From Pseudomonas sp. A-RE-19 (GTDB lineage Bacteria > Pseudomonadota > Gammaproteobacteria > Pseudomonadales > Pseudomonadaceae): a stretch of 64,000 bases of DNA. Shown piece by piece: positions 17,361 through 26,008 of the stretch. A model generated the notes under the pieces. That model searched no databases and was not told the origin of the DNA. It saw only the letters and a program-made list of their open reading frames with translations. A program made the translations under genes and the position numbers. The stretch is taken from contig NZ_JAHBDQ010000001.1 in NCBI RefSeq assembly GCF_019956555.1, positions 1 to 64,000 of the forward strand. Reading direction: 5' to 3'. The stretch's first letter is position 1; every line of letters begins with the position of its first letter.

Positions 17361-17514
17361 AGAGGCTTTTGGTTCTTTCAATGTGATGGGCTTTCAGAGT
17401 TATCTGAAGTTTTGAAAATGCTTTAATCTGATCTAAACATTGAAATTTGTACTTTTTTGATTGCTCAATTTATTAACCCTTGCCGTGTTCGCTTCAACAA
17501 CAATTGCTTTGCTT

Positions 17515-18618
17515 TTAATAGGAATTTTCTAGCGTTGAATTTATGTTCTTTTTATAGCTTTTTATTGAGAACTTTTTGTAATAAGTATCCAGTGCACACT
17601 TGCTCAGCTTTTCGTACGCCGGACTGCCAGGCAGAGGAAGTTTTAGCAGGACATCCTCAAGACTGCTTTGATTGGCAGGGATGAAAAGGAAACCGTCTTT
17701 TTCGTGGTTAACGATCTCTACCAAGCCACCATGGCCTGCAGCTATCACCGGTTTTCCGACAGAGTAGGCTTCGATCGCTACTCGACCGAACGGCTCCGGC
17801 TTCGTGGAGGGGACAACAACATAGTTTGCCCATTGAAAATGCTCGGTTGGATCCGAGCAAAAAGGGAAGAATTCGACATTGTCGGAAATCCCGTATGAGT
17901 TTACTTTTTCGATTAAATCCTTTTCCAGGTATTCGTATCCCTCAAAAGGGCTACCCACTATCCTTATTTGAAGGTCATCTCTAGCGTTACTGGCTAACTT
18001 CCCAATGACATCAATTAAGAAATCTTGCCCTTTCCAGGTGTTTATCCTGCCGATCAGAAGTAGATTCTTACAGTCTCTTTCAGTACGCACCGACGGAACG
18101 CTGTAAAGGGGAGCTACACCATTATAAATTACAGTTCCCGGAAGGTTGAAAGCGGCCTTCGTAGCCTCTGAATTGAATATTAATTTTGCACCTGAAAACC
18201 GTAGGAGCAAACGGAAGATCACAATGAGTTTTTTATCTGGAATTTCTCGAATGTGGCAAAAGAAACTCTTCTTGGAAAGTCTATAGAATCCTGCAGCGAG
18301 CAACGCTGACAACATGACAGTCGTGTTTATGTATATTGCATTAAAGGCCTTATACTTCCTTGCGTAATACAAGGTCGCCTTAATGAGTTCCACGCTATAG
18401 CTGACTGGGTTTTTCAGCTTCTGCTTTCTCAATATTCCGTAGGGATAATACTCGACTTCGGCACCGATATTTTTAACTAACGGAGAGAGCTCCCCACGAA
18501 AAGGTAGAATGCAGTGGATTTTCTTTTTTGCGGAAATTGACTCAATTGCCGTAAGGAAACTTCGATCTGAACCGTACAACTCGGAGCTTTGATGAAGGCA
18601 AAGTATTTCATCTCGCAT
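17515..18618 (-). CDS. Glycosyltransferase family 4 protein
   Basis: This 367-residue GT-B glycosyltransferase starts at an ATG with AAGGAAA six bases upstream. The C-terminal half has LLLIGRINTWKGQDFLID near residue 190 and KPEPFGRVAIEAYSVGKPVIA (centred on residue 295), the EX7E-like nucleotide-sugar site of GT4 enzymes. It overlaps the preceding family 2 glycosyltransferase gene by 11 bases. It probably adds one sugar to the lipid-linked repeat unit at the cytoplasmic face. Donor and linkage cannot be predicted. The gene is AT-rich and looks acquired with wzx and the GT2 gene. Confidence 0.88.
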   Translation of the reverse strand: MRDEILCLHQSSELYGSDRSFLTAIESISAKKKIHCILPFRGELSPLVKNIGAEVEYYPYGILRKQKLKNPVSYSVELIKATLYYARKYKAFNAIYINTTVMLSALLAAGFYRLSKKSFFCHIREIPDKKLIVIFRLLLRFSGAKLIFNSEATKAAFNLPGTVIYNGVAPLYSVPSVRTERDCKNLLLIGRINTWKGQDFLIDVIGKLASNARDDLQIRIVGSPFEGYEYLEKDLIEKVNSYGISDNVEFFPFCSDPTEHFQWANYVVVPSTKPEPFGRVAIEAYSVGKPVIAAGHGGLVEIVNHEKDGFLFIPANQSSLEDVLLKLPLPGSPAYEKLSKCALDTYYKKFSIKSYKKNINSTLENSY

Positions 18619-19489
18619 ATGATTTCCTTGGATTCAGTATGTCTAGTGCAAGCAGCATCAGGGATAAATATCTGATATTTCTTTCTTTAAGGCATGTGTT
18701 TAGACTAAAAAAAAGCACATATAATGATATTTTTAATCTGTGATGCTTGACGTAATCGAAAACCAGTGGCCTCGACAGTATGAGGTTCCGGAATCGCTGA
18801 ACTTTTTTGGTATAAGCTTGTCCGCTCTCTCTGAGTGCCGAACTATGGGGAATTGATGTTTTGAGAATGAATATTTCGCTATAGTCGTTTGCATAGTCGA
18901 TGAAAAATCGTGTATCGACCCCATAGAAACTCAAGCGCTCATCAAACTTCAGGCCCCGCAACAATGCTTCTTTAGATATGACGGTCCCACTCATCATGGC
19001 CACTATGTTTTTGGACGGGACGGGGCCTGTCACCAAACTCTGCAGGTTCAAAGCCCTGCCGCGAACACCCTTTACTGTTCCAGGTGATATAAGGTTGTTG
19101 TTGAACAAAATTTGAGGTACAGCCACTGGCACACGGCTTCTGAAAAACAAATCCAAACTGGATATATAATCATTAGTAATGCTGGAGTCGTCGTCCAAAA
19201 CTATAAAATAGTCCGAGCCTGCACTGTTGGAGATCAGGGTGTTGTATACCGTTGAAAGGCGCTCGTTTTTTCCACTGTGGTGATACGTTATTTCACCAGG
19301 CAATGTTGGGATTGATGCCTCCCCGAATCCCCGCTCAGAATTATCCCAAATTGAAAACTTTGGAAGAATTTTTGCCGACTGAAAATCCAGGGTAGCTAGC
19401 GACTTGAGTGTAGTGGTTAAGCCAGGATTGGTAGAGTAAACCACAACAAGGAAGTTAACTTGTACACGTTGGCTCTGTGTGCGCGTCAT
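18608..19489 (-). CDS. Glycosyltransferase family 2 protein
   Basis: This 293-residue GT-A fold enzyme shows the N-terminal VNFLVVVYSTNPGLTTTLKSL, the metal/nucleotide site FIVLDDDSS near residue 96 (DDD), and a terminal FYGVDTRFFIDYAND block (residues about 193-207) instead of the more usual ED motif. The C-terminal 60 residues are hydrophobic and basic, so it may sit at the membrane. It lies 19 bases after wzx and overlaps the GT4 gene, in the same AT-rich block. The likely role is addition of one sugar of the repeat unit. Rhamnosyltransferase-like enzymes have a similar layout, but the donor is uncertain. Confidence 0.85.
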   Translation of the reverse strand: MTRTQSQRVQVNFLVVVYSTNPGLTTTLKSLATLDFQSAKILPKFSIWDNSERGFGEASIPTLPGEITYHHSGKNERLSTVYNTLISNSAGSDYFIVLDDDSSITNDYISSLDLFFRSRVPVAVPQILFNNNLISPGTVKGVRGRALNLQSLVTGPVPSKNIVAMMSGTVISKEALLRGLKFDERLSFYGVDTRFFIDYANDYSEIFILKTSIPHSSALRESGQAYTKKVQRFRNLILSRPLVFDYVKHHRLKISLYVLFFSLNTCLKERNIRYLSLMLLALDILNPRKSYAR

Positions 19490-19508
19490 GACAAACCTGA
19501 AAGTTTAG

Positions 19509-20810
19509 CTACGATTGAATTGAACTAATAACCTTTGCCGACGTGCGTCGATTAAGATCTAGTGTGGCTAGCGGGAATAAGATTACATTAACACATGCAA
19601 TGGTACCCCCTATGGCAACTGCTGCACCCAATGTGCCCCAGCCCCCTAAAAGCCAATAAGTCACGAACGGAGATAGTGCAATGGTCAGATACAGCGCTAC
19701 GTTAAGATGGTGAATATTTGAAGCATTCTGATAATAATATCCGCACACTGACGTAGAGCAATTTACAAAAAACCCTAATAATACGATGTAGCATGCGACG
19801 TGAAAGCTTTCCGGTATTTGCCCGCTAAACCTGACTAATACCAGTAGGGCAACTAGATAAACACAAGAGAAAGAAGTTAACTTTTTCGTATTGGACCAAA
19901 ATATTTTTTTTATTGCGCGATAGTCTAACCGGCTGGAAAGCTCTGAAAACTGAGGCGCGGATATAGAATTTATTGATACCGATATAAAAGTTGAAAGCAT
20001 TGCCAGTCTCTGGAGTATGTTAAAGACTGAAGCAAATGAAGCCCCTAAAAGCAGGGACGCTAACAAATAGGGCAACCAACCAACTAGCTGAGTTCCTATT
20101 GTTGCGGATGCATACTTTAGCTGTGAGGCTAGAATTTTATTGAGTGGCTTTTTAGACAACGCTGCTATCGGAGCCCAAGTCATGTTTGCTTTCTTTGCAA
20201 ACACAGCAGAAACAATTAGGTAAATTAAAATGGAGGTGTAGAAGGAGGTTACAATGGTTGTATCGGGAGTTAACGATAGAAAATCAAGGTGAGTGGCGAA
20301 CTTAATCGCTAGATAGATAACCAAAAAAACCCAAGGCTGAATGACATTTATACCCAAGATTTGAATGACAGTCTTATGCCTGGCTTGATATATAAAAAAA
20401 ACAGTATTGGCAGCGGAAAACACAGGAATCAATATAAAGATAAGAAGTATTGATGAGTGATCATTGCTAGCACTCGAGATGCTACTCCAGTGTTGGACGT
20501 AGAAATCTCCAAGGAAGTAAGTAATCGGGATCAGTATTGAACCCATCAAAAGGCTAACGACTACAGATTGATTGAAGCAGTCCTGCACTGCCTCGCTTGA
20601 TTGTTTATAGTAATTTCTTACCAGGTGGATGTCCGATCCGAAGCGTGCGATAACCGCGGAAATCTGAAATATAGTGTAAGCAACAAGAAACAGGCCCGCC
20701 AAATCACTGCTTTCTATTTTCAGAATGACAATATTTGCAAGCAGCACTGCTATGGCGCCGACAATTCGAACGCATAGCAAGTGAAATGATTTTGATTTGA
20801 GCATGTTCAT
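19509..20810 (-). CDS. wzx: Wzx-type polysaccharide flippase
   Basis: This is a hydrophobic protein of about 433 residues with twelve or more predicted membrane segments and few charged loops, as expected for the MOP superfamily (polysaccharide biosynthesis protein family). Segments such as LLANIVILKIESSDLAGLFL near the N-terminus and QLVGWLPYLLASLLLGA near the middle fit Wzx/RfbX proteins. It would flip the undecaprenyl-diphosphate-linked repeat unit to the periplasm for Wzy. The ATG at 20810 is preferred. A TTG 18 bases upstream is possible, and neither has a good ribosome site. It is AT-rich and follows ugd after a 190-base gap containing a strong hairpin. Confidence 0.88.
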   Translation of the reverse strand: MNMLKSKSFHLLCVRIVGAIAVLLANIVILKIESSDLAGLFLVAYTIFQISAVIARFGSDIHLVRNYYKQSSEAVQDCFNQSVVVSLLMGSILIPITYFLGDFYVQHWSSISSASNDHSSILLIFILIPVFSAANTVFFIYQARHKTVIQILGINVIQPWVFLVIYLAIKFATHLDFLSLTPDTTIVTSFYTSILIYLIVSAVFAKKANMTWAPIAALSKKPLNKILASQLKYASATIGTQLVGWLPYLLASLLLGASFASVFNILQRLAMLSTFISVSINSISAPQFSELSSRLDYRAIKKIFWSNTKKLTSFSCVYLVALLVLVRFSGQIPESFHVACYIVLLGFFVNCSTSVCGYYYQNASNIHHLNVALYLTIALSPFVTYWLLGGWGTLGAAVAIGGTIACVNVILFPLATLDLNRRTSAKVISSIQS

Positions 20811-20963
20811 TGTGGTCTTGGTAGCCAATTGTTTGAGTAGTTGACTTCAATAGCCTGATCGCTTTTGTGTCTGACCAAGTTGGCTGAGACGACCAGCAAG
20901 ATCCATATCATATTGCAGCATAGGGATCCGGACAGATGCTGAAACATAACCTCTAGAGCTTGT

Positions 20964-20993
20964 TTGAAGTGGGGGCTAAAGCCCCCGCTTCAA
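20964..20993 (-). terminator. Strong GC hairpin between ugd and wzx
   Basis: The stem TTGAAG-GGGGGC with loop TAAA is nearly perfect (one mismatch), just after the ugd stop. There is no T-run behind it, so on its own it would pause polymerase or protect the 3' end rather than terminate fully. A processive RfaH-modified polymerase would be expected to read through. Confidence 0.6.
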
Positions 20994-21002
20994 CTTGTAA
21001 AG

Positions 21003-22328
21003 CTACTGACGGCCTATAGAGTAATATTTGATGCCCTTATCCTTAAGCTTTTGAGGACTGTAAAGATTCCTTCCGTCAAATATTATAGGCTCGCGAAGTT
21101 GGCTTTTAATTTGATCCAGGTCGGGGGCTTTGAAGGCCTGCCATTCAGTTATGATAATTAAAGCATCGCTTTCTTTTAACGTCTCTTCTTTGGTTCCGCA
21201 TAGACTCAGGTCTTCACGATTGTTGTAAATTCGCTGAGTTTCTTCCATCGCCTCCGGATCATACGCTCTCACCTTGGCGCCGTTTTTCCAAAGAGCCTCC
21301 ATCAGTACGCGACTGGGTGCTTCACGCATATCATCCGTATTCGGTTTAAAACTTAAGCCCCAGAGAGCGAATGTTTTTCCTGCAATATTTCCATCATAGT
21401 GGTTAAATATTTTCCTGAAAATCACACTCTTCTGCTCATTGTTTCTTGCTTCTACGGATTTCAGAATTACTGCATCAAAGTCCAGTTGCTCAGATGTTTT
21501 AATGAGGGCTTGTACATCTTTAGGAAAACAAGATCCACCATAGCCGGATCCTGCATAGATGAAGTGGTAGCCAATTCTTGGATCTGAACCTATACCTTTT
21601 CGTACCATTTCGATATCAGCTCCGAGCATTTCTGACAAGTTAGAAATCTCATTCATGAAGCTGATTTTTGTTGCGAGCATGCAGTTGGCTGCATATTTCG
21701 TCAGCTCAGCACTGCGAACATCCATGACAATTATTTTTTCGTGATTTCGGTTGAACGGAGCATAAAGGTCACGTATGACTTCTTCTGTGCTAGCCTGCTC
21801 CGTTCCGACAATTATCCGATCCGGACGCAAGCAGTCCGATACTGCGGAACCTTCTTTTAAAAATTCTGGATTCGATGCAACGTCAAATGAAAGATCAGTG
21901 CGGCCGCGTTGAGAAAGTACGCTCGCAACTCGATCTTTCACTTTATCAGCCGTCCCAACAGGAACGGTAGATTTGTTTATGATAATACAATTTTTTTCAA
22001 TGTTACTTGCTATCGTTTCAGCAACGGCCAGTACATATTTCAGGTCCGCAGATCCGTCCTCATCAGGGGGCGTGCCTACCGCAATGAATTGAACCTCTCC
22101 ATGCTTCACTGCTGATGCAGCATCCGTCGTGAATTTCAATCTTCCGGCGGTGTAGTTTTCTTTAACCAAGACCTCCAGTCCAGGCTCATAGATTGGGATA
22201 ATTCCCTGCTCCAGGTTTCTTACTTTTTGCTCATCTACGTCCACACAAATTACATCGTGTCCAATCTCGGCTAGCACCGCCCCTTGAACAAGGCCTACGT
22301 AGCCAATTCCGAATACAGTGACTTTCAT
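21003..22328 (-). CDS. ugd: UDP-glucose 6-dehydrogenase
   Basis: This enzyme oxidises UDP-glucose to UDP-glucuronate with two NAD+. The 441-residue protein begins [20 protein letters not shown], the Rossmann motif of the family. It has the catalytic block [12 protein letters not shown] (about residues 256-267, with the Cys nucleophile) and the C-terminal [18 protein letters not shown]. The ATG at 22328 is chosen over an in-frame upstream start because homologues start at MKV. This implies the polymer contains glucuronic acid or a sugar derived from it. GalU at 26009 supplies its substrate. It is the first gene after the ops element and so leads the RfaH-dependent segment. Confidence 0.95.
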   Translation of the reverse strand: MKVTVFGIGYVGLVQGAVLAEIGHDVICVDVDEQKVRNLEQGIIPIYEPGLEVLVKENYTAGRLKFTTDAASAVKHGEVQFIAVGTPPDEDGSADLKYVLAVAETIASNIEKNCIIINKSTVPVGTADKVKDRVASVLSQRGRTDLSFDVASNPEFLKEGSAVSDCLRPDRIIVGTEQASTEEVIRDLYAPFNRNHEKIIVMDVRSAELTKYAANCMLATKISFMNEISNLSEMLGADIEMVRKGIGSDPRIGYHFIYAGSGYGGSCFPKDVQALIKTSEQLDFDAVILKSVEARNNEQKSVIFRKIFNHYDGNIAGKTFALWGLSFKPNTDDMREAPSRVLMEALWKNGAKVRAYDPEAMEETQRIYNNREDLSLCGTKEETLKESDALIIITEWQAFKAPDLDQIKSQLREPIIFDGRNLYSPQKLKDKGIKYYSIGRQ

Positions 22329-22637
22329 GATGATTACCTGCGATACCAATGTTGGTTTTCGGCTCACACCGTCCACTTGAAAACCTAAGAAATCCCAGGT
22401 TCCTTAATAGCCTTCACGTTCGGCGGCAAGGATGGCCGATTAGAAAGGGGGCGGCATAAGGCACGCTACCGCCCCAGGATTTTTCGTCATCTTCCTCAGG
22501 ACGTAGTGTTTCTATGAAATATCGGTTTGATCATGCCTGCTGGCTAATGATCCGGTGCAGCAATAACGATAAGAACTCAAGAACAACAGCAATACCGTCA
22601 AAAACCCGAACTTATGACGCAACCAGTTTAATACTCA
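22329..22637 (-). promoter_or_regulatory. Untranslated gap between wzc and ugd
   Basis: This 309-base gap on the minus strand follows the wzc stop and leads into ugd. It contains the ops element and its hairpin. The upstream part (22520-22637) has T-rich segments, including TTGACG near 22600, that could form a promoter. No gene is seen. It may act as a JUMPstart-type leader that controls entry into the glycosyltransferase segment. Confidence 0.5.
22462..22473 (-). promoter_or_regulatory. ops element (RfaH recruitment site) inside a hairpin
   Basis: The minus strand reads GGCGGTAGCGTG, an exact match to the E. coli ops/JUMPstart core that pauses RNA polymerase and recruits RfaH. It lies about 135 bases before the ugd start, in the transcribed direction. 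GGGGCGG (22469-22475) and CCGCCCC (22448-22454) form a seven-pair stem around it, followed by CTTTCT. So the element is also the upstream arm of a terminator-like hairpin. An RfaH homologue is encoded at 27346-27852. Confidence 0.88.
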
Positions 22638-24866
22638 TCAATTTTTATCGGAGGCGTAGGCATAGTGGTAATAGCCATAATCACTGTAGCCATATTTATT
22701 GGAGGCTTTTCTCTCCACGCCATTGAAAATCGCACCTTTGATAACAACACCATTCTGCGAGAACCGGCGGACCGTCAACTCGATTTCTTTCGCCGGGTTC
22801 AGGCCATAGCGCGTCACAATCAGGTTGGTCCCGGACAAACGCCCGACGATCGCCGCGTCTGTCACCGCCAGTAGTGGCGGCGTATCGAGAATCACCAGAT
22901 CGTATAGCTCGCTCGCCTGCTCCAATAGCGCGCTGAAATTGGCGTGCATCAGTAACTCGGAAGGATTGGGCGGGATCTGGCCTCGACTGACAAAATCGAA
23001 GTTGTCGATTCCGGTCTTATGGATAGCTGTGGTGATGTCGCAGCGTCGGGCCAGGACATCGGAGAGCCCATTGTCTGAAGAAACACCTAGCACTTTGTGC
23101 AGATAGCCTTTACGCATGTCGACGTCGACCAACAATACCCGCAGCCCGGTTTGTGCTATCACCACCGCGAGGTTGACCGACACGAAGGTTTTACCCACCT
23201 GCGGGCTGGGCCCGGAAATCATCAGGCGGTTATTGTCAGCCTCATGCATGGCGAAGTGCAGGCTTGTACGCAAACTGCGCAATGCCTCGACTGCCAGATC
23301 GGTGGGGTGACTGACAGCCAGCAAAGTAGAACCTGCACCGGAACGCCCTCGTCCGCGGGAGACTTTATCGTCTTCGGTTTTCTGCAGAATGCTGTAAGGA
23401 ATCGACGCGTAGACCGGCAACCCAAGTTGCTCGATGGCTTCCGGACTTTCCAGCCCCCGGTTCAGCGCTTTGCGTACCAGCACCAAGGCCACCGCCAGGA
23501 AACCGCCAAGAATCGTGGCTACCAGCACAATCAAGGCTTTTTTCGGTTTGACTGGTTTGAGGAAATTGACGTCCGCAGTGTCGATCAGACGCACGTTACC
23601 GACGGTACCCGCACGCATTACATCCAGTTCCTGAGACTTGTTCAGTAACTGGGTATAAATGGCCGTACCGACCTCTACATCCCGGGTAAGGCTCAGCAGT
23701 TCTTGCTGGGTAGAGGGAAGACTCTCCACCTTGGACGCCAAACTTTTCTGCTTGCTGCTCAACTCACCGATCTGGCTCAACAATGCGCGGTAGGCGGGAT
23801 GTTGACGGGTGAACTTGCGGTCCATCTCGGCTTGCTGCAACTTCAATTCGGAGATGCTGGTATCGAGCCCGACAATCTGATCGAGAATGGCTTTGGTTTC
23901 GAGCGTGATGTCCACGGACTTTCTGCGAGTCTGGTATTCATTCAAGGCATCTCCGGCTTTTTCCAGGTCCCTCTTGACCACCGGAAGTTGCTCTTTGAGA
24001 AATGCCAGACTCTGCGCTGCCTCAGCTGAAGTGCGCTCTACGTTTTGCCGCACATAAATAGCGGCAATTTCATTGAGTATTTTAATAGCTTGGTCCGGGT
24101 CTGTGCTTTCCAGCGCTAACCCGATCATGCCCGACTCTTTTCCGCGCTCGACTACATCAAGAGCCTCTTGATAGTCGAGGATACTGGTCAGGCGGGAATT
24201 ACGGATAATGCGAAAGCGTGTTCCAGGATTGGCGTGCATTTCCTCTATCTGAAACGTAACGCCATTTTGTTCGAAAAGTTGTCCCGCCTGGCTGGCTGCC
24301 AATAGGTTGTCGTCTTCGTCCACCAAGGTGTAATGACCACTCTCACCCGCGGTCAGGGTCAACTTTTTGCCCAGTTGCGAGTCGGGAAGATCCAGTTTGA
24401 ATATCTTCAGCGACTCCCCTCCCCAGGCGAAACTGTTCAACCCCAATAATGGGTCGGCTATTTCACCGGGGTTTTTATTCTGGAATCGACGCGCCAGGAA
24501 CTCACCGACCACCGGGAAGTACTTCGGTTGTATGACAATATCAAGCTTCAAGTTGTCGACGGTTTTGCCAATCACGGAGCGGGACTGGATCAATTCGATC
24601 TCGGTGGCCGAAGGAGACTCCTTGCCCAGCATGCTGCCGATATCCGAGAAGCCCAACAAATCATTCTTCTTCGCTTCAACCTGCAACAGCGCATTCGCTT
24701 GGTACACCGGGGTCGCCAGCACCGCGTACGCGGCACCCGCCACCATAAAGGCACCGGTAACCGCGGCTATCAGCCATTTATGGTCGATGAGTGTTCCAAA
24801 CAGGCCGAGAAGATCAATCTCGTCATTGTCGTCGTCCCGCACGTTGACTACCGGTGCTTGCTGCAT
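22638..24866 (-). CDS. wzc: Wzc-type tyrosine autokinase / polysaccharide co-polymerase
   Basis: This 742-residue inner-membrane protein has a first membrane segment at about residues 33-52, a long periplasmic Wzz domain with coiled-coil content (about 60-430), a second membrane segment near 440-462, and a cytoplasmic BY-kinase domain. Kinase motifs are GPSPQVGKT (Walker A), VLLVDVDMRKG (Walker A') and LVILDTPPLL (Walker B). The C-terminus (725-742) has seven tyrosines, YGYSDYGYYHYAY, the autophosphorylation cluster. Wzc cycles between phosphorylated and dephosphorylated oligomers to drive chain growth and export through Wza. It lies 44 bases after the wzb phosphatase gene, the usual pairing. 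Confidence 0.95.
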   Translation of the reverse strand: MQQAPVVNVRDDDNDEIDLLGLFGTLIDHKWLIAAVTGAFMVAGAAYAVLATPVYQANALLQVEAKKNDLLGFSDIGSMLGKESPSATEIELIQSRSVIGKTVDNLKLDIVIQPKYFPVVGEFLARRFQNKNPGEIADPLLGLNSFAWGGESLKIFKLDLPDSQLGKKLTLTAGESGHYTLVDEDDNLLAASQAGQLFEQNGVTFQIEEMHANPGTRFRIIRNSRLTSILDYQEALDVVERGKESGMIGLALESTDPDQAIKILNEIAAIYVRQNVERTSAEAAQSLAFLKEQLPVVKRDLEKAGDALNEYQTRRKSVDITLETKAILDQIVGLDTSISELKLQQAEMDRKFTRQHPAYRALLSQIGELSSKQKSLASKVESLPSTQQELLSLTRDVEVGTAIYTQLLNKSQELDVMRAGTVGNVRLIDTADVNFLKPVKPKKALIVLVATILGGFLAVALVLVRKALNRGLESPEAIEQLGLPVYASIPYSILQKTEDDKVSRGRGRSGAGSTLLAVSHPTDLAVEALRSLRTSLHFAMHEADNNRLMISGPSPQVGKTFVSVNLAVVIAQTGLRVLLVDVDMRKGYLHKVLGVSSDNGLSDVLARRCDITTAIHKTGIDNFDFVSRGQIPPNPSELLMHANFSALLEQASELYDLVILDTPPLLAVTDAAIVGRLSGTNLIVTRYGLNPAKEIELTVRRFSQNGVVIKGAIFNGVERKASNKYGYSDYGYYHYAYASDKN

Positions 24867-24910
24867 AAGTCGTATTCTTTGCCTGTATTACGATTCAAAA
24901 GGAGTGGCCA

Positions 24911-25351
24911 TCAGCGCGCCAGGCGCTGTGCCCATGCGAGTACGGCTTCTTCGATCAACGCATAAGCGTGCACAAAAGCAGGTTTGCCTTGGCGGTAGGG
25001 GTCGCTGATTTCGCGATCGTCTTGCCATTTGCCCAGCAGCAACACCTTGCCTCGCGCTTCGGGGGCAATGTTGAGCACGCCGCCGACATGCCGCCGCTCC
25101 ATCACCAGAATCAAGTCCGCCTCGCTGACGGTTTGGGGCGTGAGTTGAATGGCCTGGTGCTCATGGGGCAAATGACCGTGCTCCTTGAGTACAGCGTGTG
25201 CCGTCGGCTCGATGGGCTTGCCTACCAAGGCGGCAAGGCCAGCGGAGCTGACCTCGATATCGGAATGGACGAGTGCCCCGCGCAACAGATGCTCCGCGGT
25301 GGGACTGCGGCAAATATTGCCGACGCAGACAATCAAAACCCTTTTAAGCAA
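24911..25351 (-). CDS. wzb: Low-molecular-weight protein tyrosine phosphatase Wzb
   Basis: This phosphatase removes phosphate from the Wzc tyrosine tail. The P-loop VCVGNICRSPTAEHLL carries the CX5R motif, and EISDPYRQGKPAF near residue 115 holds the general-acid Asp. A TTG at 25351 with GGGGAA eight bases upstream gives 146 residues, the normal length, with the start aligned to family members. The open frame continues to an ATG at 25405 (164 residues), which would add an unusual 18-residue extension. It is the first gene of the minus-strand operon and is followed by wzc. A GC hairpin at 25430-25449 lies in its leader. Confidence 0.92.
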   Translation of the reverse strand: MLKRVLIVCVGNICRSPTAEHLLRGALVHSDIEVSSAGLAALVGKPIEPTAHAVLKEHGHLPHEHQAIQLTPQTVSEADLILVMERRHVGGVLNIAPEARGKVLLLGKWQDDREISDPYRQGKPAFVHAYALIEEAVLAWAQRLAR

Positions 25352-25429
25352 GATAACATTCCCCGTCTTGTCAACATTGGCGGTGACATAGCACTTGCCG
25401 AACATAAGAGCTTTAAACTACGAATGAGT

Positions 25430-25449
25430 CCGGGTATTTGTAACCCCGG
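25430..25449 (-). promoter_or_regulatory. Hairpin in the wzb leader
   Basis: CCGGGT and ACCCCGG form a stem of five GC pairs with a single bulge about 80 bases before the TTG start of wzb and 25 bases before the alternative ATG. There is no T-run, so it is not an obvious terminator. It may affect leader stability or translation. Confidence 0.35.
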
Positions 25450-25770
25450 CAACTACAGCTGAGACTTTCAAACAATCAGTGCGTATTTATTACCATGACG
25501 TTTGAACAGCCCCCAACTTTTTTTTCAGACAATAAATAACATTTCGCTCTTTAATACTGAAAATAACAGTTAAAGAATTTATCCAGACAATTTCTAACAA
25601 TTGCCGTTTTCCCGCGACCATTCAATCTAAATTACACCAAAATAGCGAACGGCTAATATATAGTCGTTCCGCTAGTGCATTGCCAGGGCGTCAGACATTC
25701 GGTTAGAAGTTGGGTAAAAGATGCCTTGGGCAATAACTTTGTTTACAGCGGGTTGCGTCAGGAGGATGCC

Positions 25771-25851
25771 ATGGAACAACCAGGCATGCTCGCCGGCCAA
25801 CCGACCGCCCGATCTTTCCTCTGCCTGCGCCTGGCGCGAAACATAGCGTAG
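25771..25851 (+). CDS. Possible 26-residue leader peptide upstream of galU
   Basis: ATG at 25771 is preceded five bases earlier by a perfect AGGAGG. The frame runs 26 codons (MEQPGMLAGQPTARSFLCLR and six more residues) to TAG. It ends 157 bases before the galU ATG. No family is recognised. It could be a translated leader peptide or a chance frame in the galU leader. The composition is not obviously that of an attenuator peptide, as there is no run of one regulatory amino acid. Confidence 0.3.
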   Translation: MEQPGMLAGQPTARSFLCLRLARNIA

Positions 25852-26008
25852 AGGCCTTTTCGCTGCCGACTGAGGCTTGCGAACGTTTTATCGAGTGATC
25901 GGGCCATTTAGAGCCCGCACTCTCCAGCGTTGCCGGTTCCGACAACATGAGCCGGACCTTTCCTACTGCCATTAGCCATTCCATCTGTCTACTTTCAAGG
26001 ACGCTTCC

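Larger units (their letters stand above)
25352..26008. promoter_or_regulatory. Divergent intergenic region between wzb and galU
   Basis: About 650 bases separate the wzb and galU starts. The part 25480-25690 is AT-rich and probably contains the promoter of the wzb-wzc operon. The hairpin CCGGG-TATTTGTAAC-CCCGG (25430-25449) sits in the wzb leader. A 26-codon open frame with an ideal AGGAGG site lies at 25771-25851, upstream of galU. No sigma-54 site was recognised. Confidence 0.45.

Noticed and set aside
15457..17426. Two long plus-strand frames opposite rmlB and the DUF1972 glycosyltransferase
   Set aside because: They mirror well-identified genes and carry no recognisable domain.
24991..25000. 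GGCGGTAGGG inside wzb as an ops-like site
   Set aside because: It is on the non-transcribed direction inside a gene and matches only eight bases of the core.
25703..25984. Minus-strand frame of 93 codons upstream of galU
   Set aside because: No homology or good start. The region reads as a leader.
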